22,756 bases of DNA from an uncultured Corynebacterium sp. (GTDB lineage: Bacteria > Actinomycetota > Actinomycetes > Mycobacteriales > Mycobacteriaceae): positions 1-22,756 of the forward strand of contig NZ_CALLDG010000195.1 of the NCBI RefSeq assembly GCF_937999985.1, in the 5' to 3' direction. The position numbers were made by a program, and so were the translations under genes. Shown here piece by piece: positions 1 through 7,304 of this stretch (position 1 is the stretch's first letter; each line of letters starts with the position of its first letter). The notes under the pieces were generated by a model that was not told where the DNA came from, ran no database searches, and saw nothing but the letters and a program-made list of their open reading frames with translations.

Positions 1-647
1 GGCGGCGCAGATGCGTAGGCGCCCACCACATTGAGCTCCGGAGCGTACTCACCCGCCGCCTCGACCGCCGCAGCCGACGCACCACCGCCCTGCGAATGCC
101 CGTAGAACGCCACCGGTCCGTCACCCACGCCCGCTGCGCGCGCCGCATCCAGCATCGCGTGCGCCTGGTCATCGCGGTTCATGTACGTGTGCATTCCGGG
201 AGTACCCATGCCGATGTAATCGGTCACCACCACGCGCACACCCTTGGAGGCAAATACCCAGTCGTAGATACCCTCCAGATTTACCGCCCGCTTAGCCTTG
301 ATCGGATCCGGCTGCCCGTCCAGCGGCCAGTTCCTACTCGGCGCACACTGGTCGCCCTGCCCGACCGTTCCGCGGCCAATCACCACCGTCGGGCGGGGCC
401 CCTCGCCTTTCCACTCCACGACCGGCTCCACGATGTAGCCGCTGACCTGGGATTTCTTCCCGTCCGAGGTGGTCGTCGTGTACTCGATTCGGTCCACCGT
501 CTTCGGCAACCTCATGTGCAGGTCGCCGAACACATTGGAATACGCGACCTTCTCCCTCTTAGTAATCTGCGTAGCCTCGGCGGGCGACGCGAATCCGGCA
601 AATGCAATGGCTGTTGCGCATGCGAGCGCTGCTGTTTTCTTAAGCAT
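1..647 (-). CDS. Secreted LIP-family lipase/esterase (partial, C-terminus outside window)
   Basis: My translation of the minus strand from an ATG at 647 gives 215 residues before the left edge. Residues 1-25 form a Sec signal peptide: a Lys-Lys start, a hydrophobic stretch and a probable cleavage after SPAEA. The nucleophile elbow GHSQGG is at about 183-188 (Ser185), preceded by a strand reading VAFY. The family match is the secreted lipases (LIP family) common in corynebacteria and mycobacteria, which hydrolyse acylglycerols or other esters outside the cell; full members are roughly 400 residues, so about half is missing here. Cys101 may pair in the mature protein. No good Shine-Dalgarno precedes the ATG; a TACAAC box ends six bases upstream, so the transcript may be leaderless. 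The substrate cannot be told from sequence. Family confident, exact start moderately so. Confidence 0.82.
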   Translation of the reverse strand, partial: MLKKTAALACATAIAFAGFASPAEATQITKREKVAYSNVFGDLHMRLPKTVDRIEYTTTTSDGKKSQVSGYIVEPVVEWKGEGPRPTVVIGRGTVGQGDQCAPSRNWPLDGQPDPIKAKRAVNLEGIYDWVFASKGVRVVVTDYIGMGTPGMHTYMNRDDQAHAMLDAARAAGVGDGPVAFYGHSQGGGASAAAVEAAGEYAPELNVVGAYASAP

Positions 648-669
648 TACTTTGTTGTACCAAACCAAG

Positions 670-685
670 TACCCCCAAAGGGGTA
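670..685. promoter_or_regulatory. Operator-like palindrome between lipase and GH1 genes
   Basis: The sequence reads TACCCC-CAAA-GGGGTA, a perfect inverted repeat with 6-base arms and a 4-base centre. It lies 23 bases upstream of the lipase ATG, where it would cover the -35 to -20 region of that promoter, and 51 bases upstream of the GH1 start. The arms resemble those of copper-sensing CsoR/RicR repressor sites of actinobacteria. That resemblance is from memory of the consensus and is only suggestive. Confidence 0.45.
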
Positions 686-736
686 AATTCCGAAAAGTTT
701 GCCATCGAAAACTAAGGGCGTCAATAAGTTAAGTGC

Positions 737-1963
737 ATGGACCTCAGCCACATCCGCATCGGTACCGCATCGGCCGGACTACAGATCGAAGGATCGCCGC
801 GCCCCAACAACTGGAGCGAATGGGTCGCCAAGGACGGCACCACCCCGCACCCCACCACCGACCACTGGCGCCGCTGGCGGGAAGACAACCAACTCATGAG
901 CGACCTCGGACTGCAGATCGCGCGCGTCGGCGTGGAGTGGTCCCGCGTGGAGCCCGAGCCCGGCCGCTACGACCACGACGTACTCAAGCGCTACCGGGAA
1001 GAGTTCCTTGACCTGCGCGAACGCGGCATCGAGCCGCTCGTTACGCTGCATCATTTCGGCCACCCCGCCTGGTTCGAACAGAACGGTGCCTTCACTCGCG
1101 AGTCGAACGTGGAGATCTTCCTGCGTTACGTCGACGTTGTGCTCGACCACCTGGGCGACGTAGTCACCGACTGGATCACCATCAACGAGCCGAACGTCTT
1201 CGCCACCGAGGCCTACCTATTCGGCTCTACCCCACCTGGCCGCGGCGGCCTGCCGAAGGTGCGCCCCTGCCTGCGGAACATGGCGGCGGCGCACCTGCTG
1301 GCCTACCAGCGCATCCACTCACGCTTGGACAATCCGCGAGTCACCTTCGCCCACCACCGCCGTGTCTTCGCCCCCATGAACCCGCGCAACCCCGTCCACC
1401 GGCTGCTTACTCCCCTGGTCGAATGGCTTTTCCAAGGTGCGATCGAGCCCGCCTTCTTCGCGGGGCGCTTTCACCCCGTGCTCGGTCGTCCAAGCCTGGA
1501 ACTGCCCAGCGGCGGGGTCTTCGCCGATGCTGTGGCCATTAACTACTACTCGCGCACGGCGGTGCGCGGTTTTTCTGACGCCACCTTCCCCGGAACCCCA
1601 ACCAATGACCTCGGCTGGGAGATCTACCCGCCGGGAATTGCGGAGGTCTCCGCCGAGCTCGCGGAGCGCTACCGGCTGCCCGTGTGGATCACGGAGAACG
1701 GCACTGCCGACGCCGCCGAGCGCTTCCGTTGCGCGTTCATCCTTGACCATTTGGCTGAGCTTTCCCGCGTTCCGGAGGTCGAGCGTTACTACCACTGGTG
1801 CTTCGTGGACAACTGGGAGTGGTCCGAGGGCATGGCGCAGAAGTTTGGCGTGGTGGACGTTGATCGGCAGGTCAAGCCCGCTGGGCGTCTGCTGCAGGCG
1901 CTGATCCGCGAGGGCGCCATCACCCCAGAAATCGATGCCGAGTTCAGAGAGAAGGGCAACTGA
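737..1963 (+). CDS. Glycoside hydrolase family 1 beta-glycosidase
   Basis: A 408-residue (beta/alpha)8-barrel retaining glycosidase of family GH1, which cleaves beta-glucosides or beta-galactosides. The acid/base glutamate is Glu151 in TINEPN and the nucleophile is Glu320 in WITENG. Other family landmarks are the N-terminal GTASAGLQIEG (9-19), LHHFGHPAW (104-112), INYYSRTAV (268-276) and, near the C-terminus, VDNWEWSEG, which binds the glycone. It is somewhat short for GH1 (usually 440-480) and has no signal peptide, so it acts in the cytoplasm. I see no strong Shine-Dalgarno before the ATG. Its TGA overlaps the ATG of the next gene, an MFS permease, by one base, so enzyme and transporter are probably co-translated. 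Whether it is a beta-glucosidase or phospho-beta-glycosidase cannot be settled by eye; the non-PTS neighbour favours an unphosphorylated substrate. Confidence 0.92.
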   Translation: MDLSHIRIGTASAGLQIEGSPRPNNWSEWVAKDGTTPHPTTDHWRRWREDNQLMSDLGLQIARVGVEWSRVEPEPGRYDHDVLKRYREEFLDLRERGIEPLVTLHHFGHPAWFEQNGAFTRESNVEIFLRYVDVVLDHLGDVVTDWITINEPNVFATEAYLFGSTPPGRGGLPKVRPCLRNMAAAHLLAYQRIHSRLDNPRVTFAHHRRVFAPMNPRNPVHRLLTPLVEWLFQGAIEPAFFAGRFHPVLGRPSLELPSGGVFADAVAINYYSRTAVRGFSDATFPGTPTNDLGWEIYPPGIAEVSAELAERYRLPVWITENGTADAAERFRCAFILDHLAELSRVPEVERYYHWCFVDNWEWSEGMAQKFGVVDVDRQVKPAGRLLQALIREGAITPEIDAEFREKGN

Positions 1964-3174
1964 TGCTGCAGACTCTTACCGCCGCCGAGCGCGAACCGAA
2001 GCGGTTCTATTGGAAGTTCGGCGTGGCCTTTTTCGGCTCTGTCTTCGCCTGGGCCGGCCCCACGCAGCTCCTGTTGGGATTGCAGATGATCGAGCTGCGG
2101 CCCGACAACAAAGAGGATTCCCTCGCCCTCATGATGATGCTCGGCGGTGCGACCGCCGTGGCGACCAGCCTGCTAACCGGATTTATCGCCGACCGCAGCT
2201 GGTTCTGGGTGGGGCGCTGGGGCAAGCGCCTCCCGTGGGTTCTGCTGGCTGCGCCCCTGGCCACGCTGGGATTGCTGCTGATGTCCTTTAGTCCCAGCTT
2301 CTGGGTGCTCACCGGGTTGTGGTGCTTGGTTCAGGTGTTCGTGGCGTTTGTGACGAACAACCTGATGACAGTCACCGCGGATGTTGTCCCCCAAGAAAAG
2401 TTCGGGTTGGTTTCCGGAATCGTCGGCGCGACCTACACCTTCGGAATTGTCGGCGGGACTGCCGTTGCCGCAGCTTTGCCGATCCAGCAGGCGTACTGGG
2501 TTGTGGGCGTCATTTCCCTTCTCTTTATCTTCCAATTCGCTTTCGGGCGCGGTCACGTAGACGTGCACGTGCGTCCGCATAATTCGCTGTCCGCGACCGT
2601 CGGCGACGAGGGTTCTTACCGCAATTATTGGCTAGTCTTCACCAGCCGTTTCGTGATTCACCTGGCCAACTACACCAGCTTGTTCTACCTGCTGTATTAC
2701 CTGCGGGATCACATTGGTGTGCCCGACCCGGATGCTGGCGTGCTGGAGCTGACCCTGCTGTATGCGGTATTCACCATCATTACTGCGTTCGTCAGCGGTA
2801 ATGTGTCGGACCGGCTGGGGCGGCGGAAGATCCTGGTGGTCGTCTCGGCGCTCGGTGTGGCGGGCGCCACGGGCATGATGACTATCGCCACCGGCATGGG
2901 TTTGGTTTATGCCGCGGCGATGCTGTTGGGGTTGAGTTGGGGCGTGTTCAGCAGCGTGGATCAGGCCATGGTTAACGAGTCGCTGCCCAGCAAGAAGAAC
3001 CGTGCGCGCGACGTGTCACTGATGTCGCTCACCCAGGGGGTCAGCAACATGTTCTGCGGTGGCCTCGCGGCCCTCGCGTTGAGGCATTTCGATTACCCCG
3101 GCATGTTCCTGATGTGCAGCATCATCTGCGTGTTCGGCGCGCTGCTGGTGCTGCCCGTCACCTCCTCAAAGTAG
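1963..3174 (+). CDS. MFS permease, probably sugar/glycoside uptake
   Basis: A 403-residue polytopic membrane protein of the major facilitator superfamily, with about 12 hydrophobic segments. The cytoplasmic loop 2-3 motif, GFIADRSWFWVGRWGKRLPW (73-92), resembles the loop of the GPH/sucrose-type glycoside transporters. The repeat of that motif between the second-half helices is SGNVSDRLGRRKI (278-290). The ATG overlaps the stop of the GH1 gene (TGATG), which implies translational coupling and suggests that the permease imports the substrate of that hydrolase. The stop is followed after three bases by the stop of the opposing HNH gene, and I see no clear terminator hairpin. MFS membership is certain; the substrate is inferred from the neighbour only. 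Confidence 0.88.
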   Translation: MLQTLTAAEREPKRFYWKFGVAFFGSVFAWAGPTQLLLGLQMIELRPDNKEDSLALMMMLGGATAVATSLLTGFIADRSWFWVGRWGKRLPWVLLAAPLATLGLLLMSFSPSFWVLTGLWCLVQVFVAFVTNNLMTVTADVVPQEKFGLVSGIVGATYTFGIVGGTAVAAALPIQQAYWVVGVISLLFIFQFAFGRGHVDVHVRPHNSLSATVGDEGSYRNYWLVFTSRFVIHLANYTSLFYLLYYLRDHIGVPDPDAGVLELTLLYAVFTIITAFVSGNVSDRLGRRKILVVVSALGVAGATGMMTIATGMGLVYAAAMLLGLSWGVFSSVDQAMVNESLPSKKNRARDVSLMSLTQGVSNMFCGGLAALALRHFDYPGMFLMCSIICVFGALLVLPVTSSK

Positions 3175-3177
3175 TGG

Positions 3178-4593
3178 CTAGAATGGCGGCTCCTCTTCGT
3201 CCTTTTTTAGCTGTTCGAGCTGCGCGATCTGGCTGTTTAGTTGCTCTCGCGCCAATTCGGCGATGGCGTTGGCAATCGTGATTTCACTGTTGATACGTCG
3301 CTGTAGCTCTTCCTTGATTTCCTCCACGGAGGCACAGTTCAGCATCTTCTGCAGCTCCTCGCGGGTGATAGACAGCCCGCGAGGCATCATCGGATCGGCG
3401 TTGAGCTTCTCCTCGTTGAGCTTGCGCACCACCCGCGCCTTGCGCACCCCGCGCTCGGCGAAGCTTTCGCGTGCTAGCGGCCCGTCGGGAACGGTCACAA
3501 CCTCGTGGCCGTCTCCGTGAGAGGTCCACACTTCGGTGCCATCGGCGTACAGCGCGACGTCCCAGGTACCAGCCGTCTTCAGGCGGTGATGGGTACGACA
3601 AAGCAGATGCATATTCGCCGTCGACGTCGGTCCGCCGTCGGCGTGGCGGTGCACATGGTCGATGTCGCATGTGTACCCCGGCGCATCGCAGCCCGGGAAA
3701 CGGCAGTGCCCATCGCGCCCTATTACTGACGCCCGCAGCAACTCCGTCGGCTGGTATCCCTCCGTCGAGGTGTAACCGGGAGCCGCCAGGTGGGTGACTT
3801 TCGCAAGCCACTCGCAGCTAGCGGCCTCGGATAGCCAGTGGTCCTCGGCGAAGACTCCGCGGGGTTGCGACCCGACGGCCTTATACAGGTTCAAGGTGAC
3901 CTCGGTGGTGATGTTTTGCTCGAGCATCGCCAGGAAGGCCTCTCCCATGGAGCATCCGCGCTTCAGGGAGGCCGCCTTCACCGCCTTGTGCAGTTCCACG
4001 CCACGCAGGCGCGGAACTGTGAGGGTAAACGCAGTAGTCTCATACTGACTGCGGTCGATCACCAGCTCCGGCGAATTCGTATCCATGGGCGGAGTGTCGT
4101 CCAGCGGGGTTGCCAGCTTGTCCCGGTCCCCCACAATCGCCTTGACCTTGTTGTAGGCCGCCCGCGGGGTGGGAACCTGCTGGTTCGGCACCGTGGGCTT
4201 GAGGGCTTTCAGGATCTCCTGCTCCACTTCGGCGCGCTTGTCCGGGGCTACGGCCTCGACAGCCTCGGTGACCTGCTGGATATGACGAATAGTGAAAGCG
4301 CCGCTGCGGAACAGCTGGTGGAGTTGTGGGAAGGCTTGGAGCATCAGACCAGCGTCGGCATAGTGAGCCGCCACTACCTTGCTGATACCGAATCGCACCG
4401 CGAGCTTGGAAACATGATCGGGAACGAGGTCGTCCGGCGCCGGAGTAGACTGCTCGACCATGGCGAGGTGGGTCAGATTGAGGGCACGAGACGTCGCCGT
4501 TAGCGGGTCGTCGGAACGCGCAAGCCGGTAGTAAGGCTCGGCGGCATCGGGCGGTGGTTCGGTGGTGTTTGTGGTGAGTGTAGTGGTGTTCAT
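3178..4593 (-). CDS. DUF222 (13E12-type) protein with C-terminal HNH nuclease domain
   Basis: A 471-residue member of the DUF222/REP13E12-like family common in actinobacterial genomes. Residues ~30-240 form the helical DUF222 part. The HNH part is ~288-345, with zinc-type cysteines in CRFPGC (297-302), the catalytic DH in CDIDHVHRHADGG (309-321), Asn327 and LLCRTHH (330-336). Key residues look intact, so it is probably an active nuclease or nickase; the biological role of the family is not established. After the HNH, residues ~420-471 form a charged helical, coiled-coil-like tail rich in Glu, Gln and Leu. I start it at ATG 4593 rather than the upstream ATG at 4632 because AAGGGGAT sits just before it and because a consensus promoter at 4619-4648 would leave the upstream codon untranscribed. 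Confidence 0.85.
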   Translation of the reverse strand: MNTTTLTTNTTEPPPDAAEPYYRLARSDDPLTATSRALNLTHLAMVEQSTPAPDDLVPDHVSKLAVRFGISKVVAAHYADAGLMLQAFPQLHQLFRSGAFTIRHIQQVTEAVEAVAPDKRAEVEQEILKALKPTVPNQQVPTPRAAYNKVKAIVGDRDKLATPLDDTPPMDTNSPELVIDRSQYETTAFTLTVPRLRGVELHKAVKAASLKRGCSMGEAFLAMLEQNITTEVTLNLYKAVGSQPRGVFAEDHWLSEAASCEWLAKVTHLAAPGYTSTEGYQPTELLRASVIGRDGHCRFPGCDAPGYTCDIDHVHRHADGGPTSTANMHLLCRTHHRLKTAGTWDVALYADGTEVWTSHGDGHEVVTVPDGPLARESFAERGVRKARVVRKLNEEKLNADPMMPRGLSITREELQKMLNCASVEEIKEELQRRINSEITIANAIAELAREQLNSQIAQLEQLKKDEEEPPF

Positions 4594-4618
4594 AGGATCC
4601 CCTTCGCGAACTACCACT

Positions 4619-4648
4619 AGTTTAGAACACACAATCGAACTATGTCAA
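4619..4648 (-). promoter_or_regulatory. Sigma-A-type promoter of the HNH gene
   Basis: On the minus strand a perfect TTGACA -35 (4643-4648) is followed after 18 bases by a TAAACT -10 (4619-4624). Transcription would begin near 4612, giving a leader of about 20 bases that carries the AAGGGGAT ribosome site of the gene starting at 4593. The spacer contains two GAAC half-sites in the same orientation, at 4624-4627 and 4637-4640. Confidence 0.55.
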
Positions 4649-4749
4649 TACCCCTAGCGAATTAAATACTAAGACTCAACCTTTACTAGAACGTTTGAAC
4701 TATTCTTCTTTCGCCACCCAACCACCAGATTTCGTGTAAAAATGACATC

Positions 4750-5544
4750 ATGAGCACTTTGGATCTCTCCCAAGAAACCGTCCTCATCACCGGCGCCAGC
4801 TCGGGTCTCGGCAAGGAATTCGCCACCCAGCTAGCAGCCAAGGGCGCAAACCTCGTTCTGGTCGCGCGCCGCCAGGATCGGCTGAACAAGATTGCGGCGG
4901 AGATTAAGAGGCGTCATAAAGTAAAGGTCGAGGTAATAGCCAAAGACCTATCCGAGCACGGCGTGGCGGGCGAGATCTCGTGGGAACTTTCGACGCGCGG
5001 GATCACGGTGACCTCGCTTATCAACAACGCGGGCTTCGCCAACTACGAGTCCTTTACCGACATCCCGACCGACCGCCTCCGCGCGGAGATCGCAGTGAAC
5101 GTGCACGCGCTGGTGGAGCTGACCCACATGTTCCTGCCGCGGTTCGAGGATCGCGGGAATGGCTTCATCCTGAATGTGGCGTCTATCGCGGGGTTCCAGC
5201 CCTCCCCTGGCATGGTCGTTTACGGCGCCACGAAGTCGTTTGTGCTCTCGTTTACGGAGGGGCTGTACGCCGAGCGGAAGGGCTCCGGCGTGCGGATTAT
5301 GGCGTTGTGCCCAGGGCCGACGGAGACGGAATTCTTCCGCGTAGCGGGCAGCGACCGGGCCGACGGCGGCCTGAAACGCATGAGCAGCCGCGACGTTGTA
5401 GCCGCCGGAATCGAGTCCCTGCTGCGCAAGTCGCCGCCGCCGTCCGTGGTCGCGGGTACATTCAACAAGGTGCTGATGAGCGTATCCCAGCGCATGCCGC
5501 GGCGCGCCATGACGGAGATTATGGCGCGAGTGATGAAGCGCTAG
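4750..5544 (+). CDS. Short-chain dehydrogenase/reductase (SDR)
   Basis: A 264-residue classical SDR. The nucleotide-binding TGASSGLG is at 14-21. Arg40-Arg41 after the second strand favour NADP(H). NNAG is at 92-95, and the catalytic residues are Ser145 (NVASIAG), Tyr158 and Lys162 (YGATK). PGPTETEF follows the active site as usual. Substrate cannot be predicted; ketone or acyl-chain reduction is typical. It is cytoplasmic with no membrane segment. No Shine-Dalgarno is visible; TGTAAAAAT ends seven or eight bases before the ATG, as expected for a leaderless transcript. Its TAG shares the bases CTAG with the stop of the opposing FAD dehydrogenase gene. Confidence 0.88.
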   Translation: MSTLDLSQETVLITGASSGLGKEFATQLAAKGANLVLVARRQDRLNKIAAEIKRRHKVKVEVIAKDLSEHGVAGEISWELSTRGITVTSLINNAGFANYESFTDIPTDRLRAEIAVNVHALVELTHMFLPRFEDRGNGFILNVASIAGFQPSPGMVVYGATKSFVLSFTEGLYAERKGSGVRIMALCPGPTETEFFRVAGSDRADGGLKRMSSRDVVAAGIESLLRKSPPPSVVAGTFNKVLMSVSQRMPRRAMTEIMARVMKR

Positions 5545-7220
5545 AGCTGGGCGATAGTCGCCTTCAGGTTTTCGCCGACCCGCTTGCCGGAGTGAATGCA
5601 TCCGCCGAGGAAGGTGCCCTCGAGGGCGTTCTTGCCGTGCATGCCGCCACCGCCGAAGCCGGCGACCTCGCCGGCGGCGTACAGGCCAGGCAGGACCGAG
5701 CCGTCGGTGCGCAGGCAGCGGCCGGAAAGGTCGGTCTCGATGCCGCCGAGGGTCTTGCGGGTCAGCACGTGCAGCTTGACGGCGATCAGCGGTCCCTTCG
5801 ACTCATCGAGCAGGCGGTGTGGGGCGGCGCAGCGGACGATCTTGTCGCCCAGGTATCCGCGGGCGGTGCGGATGTAATTGATCTGCGCGTCCTTGCTGAA
5901 GTTGTTGTCCACCTGCGAGTCGCGATCCTCGATGATGCGGCGCAGGTCGTGGACGTCAATGGCGGGGGCATCGGCGTCGGCGATGGCGTTCATGCCCTCG
6001 ACCAGGGAGCCCAGGTCGTCGGCGACCACCCAGTCCTCGCCGTGATCCATGAATGCCTTCACGGCGGGGTGCGTGCCGGGGCCGACCTTGGAGAGCAGGT
6101 TCTTGACCTTCTTGATGGTCAGGTCCGGGTTCTGCTCGGAGCCGGAGAAAATGAACTCCTTGTCGGCAATCGTCTTGTTCAGGATGAACCAGGAGTAACT
6201 GTGGCCCGTGGTGCCGAGGTGCTTCATGGTGGCAATCGTGTCACCGCCTGGGATGATGTTGCTGGGGAAACGCTTGCCGGTCGCGTCGATCCACAGGGAG
6301 GACGGGCCAGGGATGATGCGGATACCGTGGCCGGGCCAAATGGAGTTCCAGTTCTTCATGCCCTCGGTGTAGGCCCACATGCGATCGGTGTTCACCAGGT
6401 TCGCGCCGGCGGTTTCGGAGATCTGGATCATACGACCATCGACGTGGGCAGGCACGCCGGTGACCATATCGTTCGGCACCGGGCCCCACTGGTCGGTCGG
6501 CCACGCGCGACGCACCAGGTCGAGGTTGCCGCCGATGCCGCCGGAGGTCACGACGACGGCACGCGCGCGCAGCTCGAACTCCCCTACGGTCTTTCTTGAT
6601 GACGCCACGCCGCGGTCCAGATCGCTCGGTTCCAGCACGCTGCCGCGCACGCCGACGACGGCGTCATTTTCTACAATCAGCTCGTCGACCTGGTGGCGGA
6701 AGCGGAACTCGACCTTGCCTTCCGCCTCCGCGGCCTCGATGGGCTCGCGGAAGACGCGCACGACCTCGGGGCCAGTGCCCCAGGTCAGGTGGAAGCGGGG
6801 AACGGAGTTGCCGTGGCCGCTGGCGTCTCCGGAACCGCGCTCGGCCCAGCCGACGGTGGGCAGCACGTTGAGGCCGAGAGCCTTGAGGTAGTCGCGCTTT
6901 TCAGTGGCGGCGAAGCGGACGTACTCGCGGCCCCAGCGGCGCGGCCAGTAGTCGTTCTGGGAATCGTCGAACTGCGCGGAGTTCTCCCAGTCGCGCCAGG
7001 CGAGCTCCTCGGAGTCTTTGACCCCCATCAGCTTCTGCTCGGGACTTCCCACGTAGAACAGACCACCGAGCGACCAGAATGCCTGTCCGCCAAGGTTGTT
7101 GCGATTTTCCTGGTCCAGGATCAGGACCTTAAGACCCGACTTCTGCGCCTCATAGGCGGCGACGAGGCCGGCCAGGCCGGCGCCGACAATGATGACATCG
7201 GGGTTCGTGGGAGTAGTCAC
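5541..7220 (-). CDS. FAD-binding dehydrogenase (fumarate reductase/ketosteroid dehydrogenase-like flavoprotein)
   Basis: A 559-residue flavoprotein of the fumarate reductase/3-ketosteroid dehydrogenase superfamily, most like the conserved actinobacterial 'putative FAD-binding dehydrogenase' group (Rv0785 type). The dinucleotide fold DVIIVGAGLAGLVAAYEA begins at residue 8. The C-terminal FAD contact GLYAAGEVAGFGGGG, followed by HGKNALEGTFLGGCI, closes the domain. No Tat or Sec signal is present, so it is cytosolic or peripherally attached. The start is a GTG with GAGAGG about ten bases upstream. It shares CTAG with the SDR stop. It lies downstream of a CFA-synthase homologue on the same strand, but a weak hairpin and an 84-base gap separate them. 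The real substrate (steroid, fatty acid or other enone) is unknown. Confidence 0.85.
   Translation of the reverse strand: MTTPTNPDVIIVGAGLAGLVAAYEAQKSGLKVLILDQENRNNLGGQAFWSLGGLFYVGSPEQKLMGVKDSEELAWRDWENSAQFDDSQNDYWPRRWGREYVRFAATEKRDYLKALGLNVLPTVGWAERGSGDASGHGNSVPRFHLTWGTGPEVVRVFREPIEAAEAEGKVEFRFRHQVDELIVENDAVVGVRGSVLEPSDLDRGVASSRKTVGEFELRARAVVVTSGGIGGNLDLVRRAWPTDQWGPVPNDMVTGVPAHVDGRMIQISETAGANLVNTDRMWAYTEGMKNWNSIWPGHGIRIIPGPSSLWIDATGKRFPSNIIPGGDTIATMKHLGTTGHSYSWFILNKTIADKEFIFSGSEQNPDLTIKKVKNLLSKVGPGTHPAVKAFMDHGEDWVVADDLGSLVEGMNAIADADAPAIDVHDLRRIIEDRDSQVDNNFSKDAQINYIRTARGYLGDKIVRCAAPHRLLDESKGPLIAVKLHVLTRKTLGGIETDLSGRCLRTDGSVLPGLYAAGEVAGFGGGGMHGKNALEGTFLGGCIHSGKRVGENLKATIAQL
5547..5574 (+). terminator. 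Weak candidate terminator of the SDR gene, inside the opposing CDS
   Basis: Immediately after the SDR stop the plus strand has GGCGA-TAG-TCGCC (5550-5562), with outer CTG/CAG pairing across a TT bulge, followed by GGTTTTC. The stem is only 5 bp plus 3, the loop is three bases and the T run is short, so this is a tentative call. It would lie within the last codons of the FAD dehydrogenase gene. Confidence 0.25.
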
Positions 7221-7270
7221 GGAAGAGTTCCTCTCGGGGGTTATGCGCGAATAGTTATTATTACGCTAAA

Positions 7271-7300
7271 ACTATCCGGCGAGCCCCGCGGGGAAATCGC
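7271..7300 (-). terminator. Weak hairpin after the CFA-synthase homologue
   Basis: On the minus strand just past the stop of the 7305-8537 gene there is GCGA-TTT-CCC-CGCG-GGG-C-TCGC (7279-7300), an imperfect stem with an internal loop, followed by CGGATAGTTTT. It could be a partial terminator in the 84-base gap before the FAD dehydrogenase gene. The rest of the gap is AT-rich, with an ATAGTT/AACTAT inverted repeat, and presumably holds that gene's promoter. Confidence 0.3.
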
Positions 7301-7304
7301 AAAA

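Noticed and set aside
3199..3210. T run CCTTTTTTAG after the MFS gene as a terminator
   Set aside because: No stable stem precedes it; it encodes the Lys-Lys-Asp part of the HNH protein's tail.
3178..4593. HNH gene as part of a phage-defence or restriction system
   Set aside because: No methyltransferase, helicase, toxin-antitoxin or other defence partner lies beside it; neighbours are a sugar permease and an SDR.
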